In this document: one piece after another, positions 26,677-34,340 of the stretch
Numbering within the stretch: position 1 is the stretch's first letter
Layout of the letters: each line of letters begins with the position of its first letter
Source of the DNA: Aquabacter sp040049275
GTDB lineage: Bacteria; Pseudomonadota; Alphaproteobacteria; Rhizobiales; Xanthobacteraceae
Length of the DNA: 64,000 nucleotides
Direction: 5' to 3'
Assembly (NCBI RefSeq): GCF_040049275.1
Contig: NZ_JBDZDT010000006.1
Span: 62,001-126,000 of the forward strand
The notes under the pieces: generated by a model
What the model saw: only the letters and a program-made list of their open reading frames with translations
What the model was told of the DNA's origin: nothing
Database searches by the model: none
Position numbers and translations under genes: made by a program

Positions 26677-27549
26677 TCACTGCGCCTCGGCGAACCGGAG
26701 CGAGGAGGAGGCGGGCACCGCCTCCGCAGTCTGCGTCGCGGCGGGCGCGGCGGAGAATTTCTGCTTGGCCTGGGCGATCCAGGCGTCGAAGTCAGCCTGG
26801 CTCACCACCCGCACGGCGATGGGCATGAAGGCATGGTCACGGCCGCACAGTTCGGAGCACTGGCCGTAATAGATGCCTTCCTTCGTGGCCTTGAACCAGG
26901 TCTCGTTCAGGCGGCCCGGAAGGGCGTCGATCTTGATGCCGAAGGAGGGCACGGCGAAGGAGTGGATCACGTCGCCGGCGGTCACCTGGACGCGCACCGT
27001 CTTGTTGATCGGCACCACCACCTCGTTGTCCACCGCGAGCAGGCGCGGCTGGCCGGGCTTCAGGTCCTTCTCCGGGATCATGAGGGAATCGAAGCCGAAG
27101 CCGCCATTATCCGGATATTCGTAGGACCAGTACCACTGGTGGCCGGTCACCTTCAGCGTCATGTCCGGCTCGGGAAGGTGCAGCTCAAGGTGCAGCAGCC
27201 GGAAGGACGGGATGGCGATCGCCACCAGGATCATCACCGGCACGACCGTCCAGATCACCTCGATGAGGGTATTGTGGGAGGTCTTCGAGGGGACCGGGTT
27301 CGCCTTCTCGTTGAACCGGACCATGATGATGGCGAGCAGCACCATCACGAACAGCACGATGGCCGTGATGATGACGAGCACGAAAATGTTGAAGGAGTGG
27401 ATGCTCTCCATCACCGGCGTGGCGGCGTCCTGGAGATTGATCTGCCAGTCGGAGGGCTGACCCATGCTGGCCCACGCAGCCGCGCTCGACAGGATCGCGG
27501 CGGCCAGCGCGGCCACGGCGAGAGCGGCGGTGCGAACGAACGACCTCAT
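26677..27549 (-). CDS. ctaC: cytochrome c oxidase subunit II
   Basis: A 290-residue subunit II. It has a cleavable signal peptide (MRSFVRTAALAVAALAAAILSSAAAWA is described only as residues 1-27), two membrane helices (about 53-75 and 94-114) and a cupredoxin domain with the full Cu(A) set: the His in DVIHSFAVPSFG and CSELCGRDHAFM. No cytochrome c domain is fused. GGAGAG stands upstream of the ATG. It is the first gene of the leftward oxidase cluster. Confidence 0.96.
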   Translation of the reverse strand: MRSFVRTAALAVAALAAAILSSAAAWASMGQPSDWQINLQDAATPVMESIHSFNIFVLVIITAIVLFVMVLLAIIMVRFNEKANPVPSKTSHNTLIEVIWTVVPVMILVAIAIPSFRLLHLELHLPEPDMTLKVTGHQWYWSYEYPDNGGFGFDSLMIPEKDLKPGQPRLLAVDNEVVVPINKTVRVQVTAGDVIHSFAVPSFGIKIDALPGRLNETWFKATKEGIYYGQCSELCGRDHAFMPIAVRVVSQADFDAWIAQAKQKFSAAPAATQTAEAVPASSSLRFAEAQ

Positions 27550-27971
27550 GATGGTTTTCTCTCCCTGAGCGGCGGCGCCGCTGCCGGACACTGTGTTCGA
27601 CCCCATCCGGCCAAGACCGGACGCGCCCTCTGGAGTGGAGGACGCCCTTCTTGAAGTTACATCAAACACAAATCGTACCGCCCCGCAATTGCGTCCCGGA
27701 GGCGCACGATGCGACAGAAGGTCGGCCCGGCACCACCCTCTCGCGACGCCGTGCCGCGCCTTCCGCGGCGTCCGTGCGGGCGCCCCGCCGTGGGGGCGAG
27801 AATTTATGACGTTGCCGTGCGGAAGGCCAGAAAACAACGTTTTATCGCCAAAACCTCGGCCCCATCCTTGACATGGGCGGTCAGCCTTTTAAGCGGGGAG
27901 GCTGGGCCTGAACGATCCGTCCCGCCCGCGTCACAAGCGGCGTCGCCGCCAGTTTTTCGGAGCCGGAATCC
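27550..27971. other. divergent promoter region between ctaC and the IalB-like gene
   Basis: The 422-base gap should hold the promoters of the oxidase cluster and of the rightward IalB-like gene. CTTGAC at 27867-27872 resembles the -35 box of rhizobial housekeeping promoters and points right, but the matching -10 is weak. I see no other structure. Confidence 0.4.
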
Positions 27972-28514
27972 ATGGGGTTCAAGTTGTCGGTCGCAAACGC
28001 TTCACGGTCGGGCCTGGCGCCCGGCATGCTGGCCTTCGCTGCCGCTCTCCTCCTCGCCGCGCTCGCCGGGACGCCCGCCGCCGCTCAGGGTGTGGTGAAG
28101 CAGGTGTTCAACGATTGGCAGATTCGCTGCGACACCCCTCCGGGTGCGCAGGCTGAACAGTGCGTGCTGCTCCAGAGCGTGCAGGCCGAGGACCGCCCCA
28201 ATGTGGGCCTCACCGTCATCATCCTGAAGACCGCCGACCAGAAAAGCCGCCTTTTGCGCGTGCTCGCGCCGCTCGGCGTGCTCATTCCCTCCGGCCTCGG
28301 CCTGAAGATCGACGATGTGGATGTGGGCCGCGCCGGCTTCGTGCGCTGCCTGCCCAATGGCTGCGTCGCCGAGGTGGTGATGGACGACACGCTCATCGGC
28401 CGCCTGCGGACCGGCAAGCAGGCCACTTTCATCATCTTCCAGACGCCGGAAGAAGGCATCGGCATTCCGATGAGCCTCAACGGTTTCGGGCCGGGCTTCG
28501 ACGCGCTTAAATAG
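27972..28514 (+). CDS. invasion-associated locus B (IalB) family protein
   Basis: A 180-residue exported protein with a signal peptide ending near residue 39 (TPAAAQG). The mature part follows the IalB pattern, FNDWQIRCDTPPG ... EQCVLLQ and a second cysteine pair FVRCLPNGCVAE, consistent with two disulfides. IalB was named for Bartonella red-cell entry, but the family is widespread in free-living alphaproteobacteria, where the role is unknown. It is monocistronic and precedes the antiporter. Confidence 0.88.
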   Translation: MGFKLSVANASRSGLAPGMLAFAAALLLAALAGTPAAAQGVVKQVFNDWQIRCDTPPGAQAEQCVLLQSVQAEDRPNVGLTVIILKTADQKSRLLRVLAPLGVLIPSGLGLKIDDVDVGRAGFVRCLPNGCVAEVVMDDTLIGRLRTGKQATFIIFQTPEEGIGIPMSLNGFGPGFDALK

Positions 28515-28624
28515 CCTTGCTGCGACGGTCCACGGACCTGCCATAAGGCGGGCTTGGTTTGGCCATGCTCCCTGCGCAAAAGGCGCCGGAGACTTGAGCG
28601 CAAGCGTGGCGGAGACGGAGCGGG

Positions 28625-30463
28625 ATGCACGGAGACGACCACACACTCTTTATCGCCGGCCTTGCCTTCCTTGCGGCGGCGGTCATTTCCGTGCCGATCG
28701 CCAAGCGGTTGGGGCTGTCGCCGGTGGTCGGCTATCTGGCGGCGGGAATCGCCATCGGCCCCGTGGGCTTCAACGTGGCCGACCCCAGCGTGGTCATCGC
28801 CATCGCCGAACTGGGCGTGGTCCTGCTGCTGTTCCTCATCGGCATGGAGCTTCAGCCGTCCCGCCTTCTGTCCATGGGCCGGTATATTTTCGGCCTGGGC
28901 ACGGCGCAGCTCCTGGTCACGGGGCTCGTCATCGCCGTTGTGGGCTGGAGCCTGGGGCTGGGCCTTGCGGGGGCGGTGATCGCCGGCATGGCGCTTGCCA
29001 TGTCCGCCACCTCCATCGCCCTGCAATTGCTCACTGAACGGGGGGATCTCTCCTCCGGCTACGGCCAGCGCGCCTTCTCCATCCTGCTGTTCCAGGACAT
29101 CGCCATCGTCCCGCTGCTCGCTCTGGTGCCGCTCCTGGCGCCGAGCGATTCGCATGCGGCGAGCGAGCCCATGGCGGCCGCGTTCCAGACCGGCGCCGCG
29201 GTCGTCGCCGTCGCCGGCATCGTGCTGGCGGGCCGCTACCTCCTGAACCCGCTGTTCCGCCTCCTCGCCCGTTCGGGCGCGCGGGAAGCCATGACGGCGG
29301 CGGCGCTGCTGGTGGTGCTGGGGGCGGCCGGGCTCATGGCGGCGGTGGGCCTCTCCATGGCGCTCGGCGCCTTCATCGCCGGCCTGCTCCTCTCGGAAAG
29401 CACGTTCCGGCATGAGCTGGAGGCCAATATCGACGCGTTCCGCGGCCTGCTTCTGTCCTTCTTCTTCATGGGCATCGGCATGTCGCTGGATCTCGCCGTG
29501 CTGCTGCCGCACATCGTGCCGCTGATCGCCGCCGCCTTGATGATCACGGGAATCAAGTTCGGCGTGGTGTTCGCCCTCTACCGCACCGACCACAACACCA
29601 AGGCCGACGCGCTGCGGGCTGGTGCGGTGCTGATGCCGGCGGGCGAGTTCGCCTTCGTGCTGTTCCCGCTCGCTCTGGCGAACGGCATCCTTTCCAAGGA
29701 GCAGACAGAGTTCCTCACCGCCACCGCCGCCATCACCATGATGATCGGCCCGCTGGTGTTTGCGGGAATCACCCACCTCCTCCCCCGCTTCCGAAAGAGC
29801 GAGCCGGAGCCCGAGCCGGACGATTTCTCCGACGCCGAGGGGCGCGTCCTCATCATCGGCTTCGGCCGCTTCGGGCAGATCGTGTCGCAATGCCTTCTGG
29901 CGGAAGGCGTGGGCGTCACCATCATCGACAACGATGTGGAGATGATCCAGAGCGCGGGCCGGTTCGGCGTCCATATCTATTATGGCGACGGCACCCGCCT
30001 GGACGTCCTGCGCGCCGCGGGCGCGGAGCAGGCGGAGGTCATTGCCGTGTGCGTGGACGACCGGGAGGCGGCGGACCGAATCGTCGACATCGTCCAGGCC
30101 AGCATGCCCCACGTGCACCTGCACGTGCGCAGCTATGACCGCGCTCATTCCATGGACCTTCTGCGCAAGGGCGTGGACTTCGAGATGCGCGAGACCCTCG
30201 AATCGGCATTCTCCTTCGGCGGGCGCACCCTCGAAGCACTGGGCCTGGAGCGGGAAGCCGTGGCCGAGCTGGTCGCCGACGTGCGCGCCCGCGACAAGGC
30301 CCGGCTCCAAAGGCAGGTGGAGGAAGGGCTCTATGCGGGCATCGACCTCATGCCGAACGGCAGGCTGGAGCCGGAACCGCTCACCGAACCGGAAAAGCCG
30401 GCCAAGCCGCTCAATCCGGAAGCCCAGGACGTGCTGCGCCACGAGACCGAATTCTCGGGGTAG
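28625..30463 (+). CDS. CPA2-family cation:proton antiporter with RCK domain (KefB/YbaL-like)
   Basis: A 612-residue inner-membrane protein. Residues 1-385 form an Na+/H+ exchanger domain with about twelve helices, and residues 405-530 a TrkA-N/RCK nucleotide-binding domain (VLIIGFGRFGQIVSQ, then the acidic IIDND). A proline- and glutamate-rich tail follows. It should exchange K+ or Na+ for protons and be gated by NAD(H) or a related ligand. I see no glutathione-gating loop, so the name KefB is not certain. The ATG follows GGAGACGGAGCGGG. Confidence 0.9.
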   Translation: MHGDDHTLFIAGLAFLAAAVISVPIAKRLGLSPVVGYLAAGIAIGPVGFNVADPSVVIAIAELGVVLLLFLIGMELQPSRLLSMGRYIFGLGTAQLLVTGLVIAVVGWSLGLGLAGAVIAGMALAMSATSIALQLLTERGDLSSGYGQRAFSILLFQDIAIVPLLALVPLLAPSDSHAASEPMAAAFQTGAAVVAVAGIVLAGRYLLNPLFRLLARSGAREAMTAAALLVVLGAAGLMAAVGLSMALGAFIAGLLLSESTFRHELEANIDAFRGLLLSFFFMGIGMSLDLAVLLPHIVPLIAAALMITGIKFGVVFALYRTDHNTKADALRAGAVLMPAGEFAFVLFPLALANGILSKEQTEFLTATAAITMMIGPLVFAGITHLLPRFRKSEPEPEPDDFSDAEGRVLIIGFGRFGQIVSQCLLAEGVGVTIIDNDVEMIQSAGRFGVHIYYGDGTRLDVLRAAGAEQAEVIAVCVDDREAADRIVDIVQASMPHVHLHVRSYDRAHSMDLLRKGVDFEMRETLESAFSFGGRTLEALGLEREAVAELVADVRARDKARLQRQVEEGLYAGIDLMPNGRLEPEPLTEPEKPAKPLNPEAQDVLRHETEFSG

Positions 30464-30494
30464 GGTCACCCTCTTGGGGGACTGGTGCAAGATT

Positions 30495-30591
30495 TCCTCT
30501 CCCGCTTGTTAGGGAGGGGGAAGGCCGGCCTCTCCAAGCTTTCAGGCGTTGCCTTGCTTGAAAAGCTCCCTCCCCCGCAAGCGGGAGAGAG
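30495..30591. repeat. G/C-run inverted repeat, degenerate copy B3
   Basis: TTCCTCTCCCGCTTG...GGGAGGGGG on the left and CTCCCTCCCCCGCAAGCGGG on the right are B-family arms around a shortened core; the left arm has lost part of its centre. Confidence 0.6.
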
Positions 30592-30704
30592 ATCGCACCG
30601 GAGCGCTTCCCGCACCTTGTCGCACCGGATGTTTTTACCGTCAGGTCCTTCTTTCGGTGATTTCGACAGGACGATGGCATAGACTTCGGGCAGGAGGCGG
30701 CCCG

Positions 30705-31643
30705 ATGGATCCTTTTGTGCAGTTGTTGCGTGCAGCGCAGGGTGGGGAGGGGCTGGACAACCTCGCCCGGCTCTACGGACTTTCGGTTCAGCAGGCCCAG
30801 TCGGCCGCCGAAGCCCTGATGCCCGCGTTCGCCATGGGCCTTCAGCGGTCCATGCAGTCGCCCGAGGGCCTTGCGAATCTCATGGTGCTGATGATGCGCG
30901 GCCCCTATGGCGCGATCTATGACCATGGCCCCGCCACCCCTGCCGCGCTCCGCGAGCCCGGCTCCAATGCCCTCGACGCGGTGTTTGGATCGCCCGAAGT
31001 CAGCCGCGCCGTGGTGAATCAGGCTGCTGCCTCAACAGGCCTCGGCATCGCCATGGTCAAGCAGATGATGCCCGATTTCGCGGCCCTGCTGGTGGGCGGC
31101 CTCACCAAGTCGCTCGCGGCCTCCGGCGCCATGAACCAGATGCTCGCCGCCATGATCGCGCGGGCGAACGGGCAGCCCGTCCCCAGCGGCAATCCGTGGA
31201 TCGACGGGCTCGCCATGATGATGGCCTCGCCCGGCGGCGCCCACTCCACCGGCAATCCCTGGGTGGATGCCTTCGCCCAGATGATGGTGCAGTCCCCATG
31301 GGGCGGCGCCGGCATGAGACCCGGCGCGAATCCCTGGCAGGACATGATTTCCGCTACCATGGCGGCCATGGGCGCCGCCATGCCGAAGGCGCCGCCGGCC
31401 GCCCTACCGCCGCCGCCCCCTCCCCCGCCGGCCCCGCCGGCCTTGGGGCAGTGGCCGTTCCAGGATTATTTCGCCCAGCTCTTCGCCACCGGCTTCCCGC
31501 CGGGTGCCGGCGGCCGGCGCGATTCGGCGCCGTTCGACCAGTTCGCCGCCTTCTTCCCCATGGCCGATTTCTGGAGCCAGATGCTGGATCGCAGTTCGGG
31601 CCATCAGCAGGGCAAGAGCGGGCCGGGCCGTCCCCGGAAATGA
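30705..31643 (+). CDS. DUF937-like protein with NPW repeats and poly-proline tract
   Basis: A 312-residue cytosolic protein of unknown function. The N-terminal 135 residues (LARLYGLSVQQAQSAAEALMPAF onward) look like a DUF937 domain. The second half is distinctive: three NPW(I/V/Q)D repeats at residues 163, 184 and 209, each followed by methionine-rich amphipathic sequence, a run of eight prolines at 235-242, an aromatic segment (WPFQDYFAQLF, then FPMADFWSQML) and a basic GRPRK end. Aromatic-methionine repeats and a linker resemble polyhydroxyalkanoate-granule proteins in style, but I cannot assign it. AGGAGG precedes the ATG at 30705. Confidence 0.82.
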   Translation: MDPFVQLLRAAQGGEGLDNLARLYGLSVQQAQSAAEALMPAFAMGLQRSMQSPEGLANLMVLMMRGPYGAIYDHGPATPAALREPGSNALDAVFGSPEVSRAVVNQAAASTGLGIAMVKQMMPDFAALLVGGLTKSLAASGAMNQMLAAMIARANGQPVPSGNPWIDGLAMMMASPGGAHSTGNPWVDAFAQMMVQSPWGGAGMRPGANPWQDMISATMAAMGAAMPKAPPAALPPPPPPPPAPPALGQWPFQDYFAQLFATGFPPGAGGRRDSAPFDQFAAFFPMADFWSQMLDRSSGHQQGKSGPGRPRK

Positions 31644-31680
31644 AAAAAGGCCCGCGCCGATTGCGGTCGGCACGGGCCCA
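31643..31680 (-). terminator. intrinsic terminator of the DUF1127 gene
   Basis: On the minus strand GGGCCCGTGCCGACC-GCAATCGG-CGCGGGCC runs directly into TTTTTTC. It reaches the stop codon of the convergent DUF937 gene. Confidence 0.8.
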
Positions 31681-31682
31681 GT

Positions 31683-31717
31683 GGGCGGTCTCGAGGGGCT
31701 GGACCGCCCAACTTTTC
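31683..31717 (+). terminator. possible terminator of the DUF937-like gene
   Basis: GGGCGGTC (31683-31690) pairs with GACCGCCC (31702-31709), followed by AACTTTTC. The T run is short, so it is weaker than the leftward terminator beside it. Confidence 0.4.
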
Positions 31718-31755
31718 AGCCCCGCCGGACTGGCCGGCGACGGCGAATCATCCTC

Positions 31756-32061
31756 TCAACCCATGCGGCCGGGGCGCGCCCTGAGCCGTGCCGCCACGCG
31801 CCGCTCCACCGAGCGGGTCACGAGTACCTGGGTGGCATCCCGCCACAAGGGCTCGGAGGCGGCATCGCGCACATCGCTGCGCGTGAGGCCGATGTCCCGC
31901 AGCATATGGTCTTCCATCTGCCCGAGCTGATTGAGGGCGCGGCGGCGCTCGATGGCGCGCGCAGCTTTCACTGCCAGGCCGGCGGCCTGGAGCAGGAAAT
32001 GGGCCAGCGCGGTGCCGACAGGGGCGGTGCTGGTCGTGCGGGTCTCGCCATAGACGCTCAT
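31756..32061 (-). CDS. DUF1127 domain-containing small protein
   Basis: About 101 residues. The DUF1127 motif ALNQLGQMEDHMLRDIGLTRSDV (about residues 40-62 from this start) is unmistakable; beyond it is an arginine-rich tail. Arginine-rich DUF1127 proteins in Agrobacterium have been linked to phosphate and RNA metabolism. An in-frame ATG at 32073 is equally possible. It is divergent from the second LysR gene, with a shared 165-base region, and ends in its own terminator. Confidence 0.85.
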   Translation of the reverse strand: MSVYGETRTTSTAPVGTALAHFLLQAAGLAVKAARAIERRRALNQLGQMEDHMLRDIGLTRSDVRDAASEPLWRDATQVLVTRSVERRVAARLRARPGRMG

Positions 32062-32194
32062 TGTGCTCTCCATCACGTCGCGCAGCGATGCTTCTCTCCC
32101 CGATACCGGGCCATCCACCCGATTTCCTCGCGCTGCGTCACGAGCGTTTTGCACCCGCTGGATGAATCAAACTAGCGAATGTTCTTAATCTGAA

Positions 32195-32213
32195 ATATCA
32201 TCAACATTGATAT
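32195..32213. promoter_or_regulatory. LysR-type box ATC-N9-GAT in front of the second LysR gene
   Basis: ATATCA-TCAACAT-TGATAT is a 19-bp dyad with 6-bp arms and contains ATC-N9-GAT, the T-N11-A core used by many LysR regulators including NodD. It ends 13 bases before the LysR start codon and lies in the region shared with the divergent DUF1127 gene, so autorepression is the simplest reading. Confidence 0.5.
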
Positions 32214-32226
32214 ATCGGGTGCGTCC

Positions 32227-33108
32227 ATGACCATTCTGCTCGACGGCGACCAGCTCCGGACTTTTGTGGCCATCGCGGAAACGGGCAGCTTCACCCGCGC
32301 CGCCGAGGTGGTTCACAAGACGCAGTCGGCGGTTTCCATGCAGATGAAGCGTCTGGAGGAGCGGGTCGGCCGGCCCATCTTTTCCCGTGATGGGCGCGCC
32401 TCGAAGCTCACCGAGGATGGCGAGCGGCTGCTGGACTATGCTCGGCGCATCGTGAAGCTGAACCTGGAAGCGGTGGCGAGCTTCGCGGACACGACCCTGT
32501 CCGGCCATGTTTGCCTCGGCGTGCCGGACGATTATGCGGACCGCTATCTGCCGGAGATCATGGCGCGATTCTCCCGCACCCACCCTTCCGTCGAGCTCAC
32601 CGTCATCTGCGAGCCGAGCATTGATCTCTCCGAGCGCATCAAGAACGGCACGCTCGACCTCGCCATCATCACCTATACGGAGAATTCGGCCCGCGCCGCG
32701 CAGATCATCCGCCGCGAGCGCCTGCTCTGGGTCACTTCGGCGCGCCATTCGGCCCATCTGGAAACGCCGGTGCCGCTCGCCCTCGGACGCCCCACCTGCC
32801 TCTGGCGCGATGCCGCCATCACTAGGCTCACCGGCCTCGGCCGCGCCCATCGCGTGCTTTACACCAGCCCCAATGCCGGCGCGGTCTCCGCCGCCGTCCT
32901 GTCGGGCCTTGCGGTGTCGGTCTTCCCCGAATCCGCGCTGCGGCCGGGCATGCGGGTGCTGGGGCCGGCAGACGGCTACCCGCCTTTGCCCCCGTGCGAT
33001 ATCGGCCTTCTGCGCAACCGCCACGAGCCGTCTTTGCTCGCCGACGCACTAGCCCAGCACATCATCCAGGGCCTCGACAATGTCACCGAGGCGGACGCGG
33101 CGGAGTGA
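32227..33108 (+). CDS. LysR-family transcriptional regulator
   Basis: A 293-residue LysR protein: helix-turn-helix at residues 8-65 (TGSFTRAAEVVHKTQSAVSMQMKRLEERVG), effector domain from about residue 92 (GHVCLGVPDDYADRYLPEIMARF). The C-terminal half fits the group of LysR proteins that repress DMT-type exporters or unknown targets; the ligand is unknown. The start has only a weak RBS (CGGGTG), as the operator-like dyad occupies this space. It converges on the DMT transporter with no gap between the stop codons. Confidence 0.9.
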   Translation: MTILLDGDQLRTFVAIAETGSFTRAAEVVHKTQSAVSMQMKRLEERVGRPIFSRDGRASKLTEDGERLLDYARRIVKLNLEAVASFADTTLSGHVCLGVPDDYADRYLPEIMARFSRTHPSVELTVICEPSIDLSERIKNGTLDLAIITYTENSARAAQIIRRERLLWVTSARHSAHLETPVPLALGRPTCLWRDAAITRLTGLGRAHRVLYTSPNAGAVSAAVLSGLAVSVFPESALRPGMRVLGPADGYPPLPPCDIGLLRNRHEPSLLADALAQHIIQGLDNVTEADAAE

Positions 33109-34032
33109 TCAGGCCGCCGCCTGACGCGGCGCGCCCAGAACGATCACATTGCCCACCAGCACCAGCGCGATTCCCAGGCCCGCCGCCCAGGTCCAGTGGA
33201 AATCCTCCACCATGGAGGAGATGAACAGCGCCACGATGGGCATCAGGACCGCGCCATAGCCCGCCCGGCTCGCCCCGATGCGCTTGATGAGCTGGAGATA
33301 GACCGCATAGCCGGCCAGGGTAGGAAAGGCGATGAGAAAGGCGAGCGCGCCCAGATAGCGCGGCGTCCATTCCACCTGGAACGGCGCGCCCTTCACCAGC
33401 GCGATGGCGAGCAGCAGCAGGAAGCCGTAGGCCATTGAGTAGGCGTTGGCGGAGGCCTGTGGCAGGCCGCGCCGGCCGACGGTGGCGGACATCAAGCTGC
33501 CGAGGGAGAAGAGGAGCATTCCCGCCATCCCCGCCATGAGGCCGAGATGCATGCCGGAGCCAAGGCCCGTCTCCCTAAGCACTGGCCCGAACACCAAAGC
33601 GACACCGGCGACCCCGAGCAACGCCCCCATGAGGATGCGCGGCCGCGGCCAGGTGCGGGTGGCCAGCGCCGACAGCAAGGGGATGGCCACCGCCACCAGC
33701 GAGAACAAGACCGACAGGAGACCGGAGGCGAGGTGGAAGCCGGCATAATAGAAGGCGAGGAAGTTCAGCGAGAACAGGGTCGCCCCCAGGACCGCGAACA
33801 GCAGATGATCCCTTTTGGGAAAGGAGAGTCGCTTGCCGGTAGCCAGAACCACCACGAACATGAAGGCCGTGGCGGCGAGGAAGCGCCAGACCAGTGAGAT
33901 TTCCGGGTCCACGATGCCGAGCTGAAACCGCAGCGGCAGCCAGCCCGAAGAGAAGATCAGGACCGTGGCGGCGTAAAGCCCCAGATCCGCCGGGCCGAGG
34001 CTGGCGCTTGGAGAGGCAGGCGGAGGGGACAT
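33109..34032 (-). CDS. EamA/DMT-superfamily transporter
   Basis: A 307-residue inner-membrane protein of two EamA repeats with ten hydrophobic segments. The N-terminal repeat carries FSSGWLPLRFQLGIVDPEISLVWRFLAA-like sequence (residues 21-48) and the second repeat starts near residue 160. Members export amino acids or other metabolites; the substrate is unknown. The ATG at 34032 matches the beginning of the first helix; the longer upstream frame passes into the A2 repeat and is rejected. Confidence 0.88.
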   Translation of the reverse strand: MSPPPASPSASLGPADLGLYAATVLIFSSGWLPLRFQLGIVDPEISLVWRFLAATAFMFVVVLATGKRLSFPKRDHLLFAVLGATLFSLNFLAFYYAGFHLASGLLSVLFSLVAVAIPLLSALATRTWPRPRILMGALLGVAGVALVFGPVLRETGLGSGMHLGLMAGMAGMLLFSLGSLMSATVGRRGLPQASANAYSMAYGFLLLLAIALVKGAPFQVEWTPRYLGALAFLIAFPTLAGYAVYLQLIKRIGASRAGYGAVLMPIVALFISSMVEDFHWTWAAGLGIALVLVGNVIVLGAPRQAAA

Positions 34033-34133
34033 GGATGGGAATCTCGCGGGAGACCCATGTGTCGCCCACCCGGACGCGCGGGGTAAGCGGCGTTGAGGAC
34101 ATGGCCGCCATGCGCGGGCGGCATGGCGGCTTT

Positions 34134-34333
34134 CCTTGTCCTGTACAAGTGAAGCCGCAGGCTGAGCGCAGATCCGGGACCCAGCGCAAAAGTCCGGCGA
34201 AGCCGTCAACCCGCGACCAGCGTGAAGGCATCTCCGCCGCGCGGCGTCGCAGATGGGGTGAAGCGCCTTCGGCGGTCCTTTGCGCTGGGTCCCGGATCTG
34301 CGCTCAAGCTTTGCTTTCGCTTGTCCAGGACAA
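34134..34333 (+). repeat. ~200-bp inverted-terminal repeat element, copy A2
   Basis: CTTGTCCTGTACAAG begins and CTTGTCCAGGACAA ends this copy. The interior is closely similar to copy A3 and in the same direction, including CATCTCCGCCGCGCGGCGTC and GATGGGGTGAAGCGCCTTCG. It ends eight bases before the gshA stop. Confidence 0.85.
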
Positions 34334-34340
34334 CAATGCC

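Noticed and set aside
24982..27654. Long rightward open frame antisense to ctaD and ctaC
   Set aside because: It mirrors the third-codon-position GC bias of the oxidase genes and shows no domain pattern.
32227..33108. Assignment of the second LysR gene as nodD because of the ATC-N9-GAT box
   Set aside because: The box is shared by many LysR regulators, the protein does not look like NodD, and no nodulation genes are in the window.
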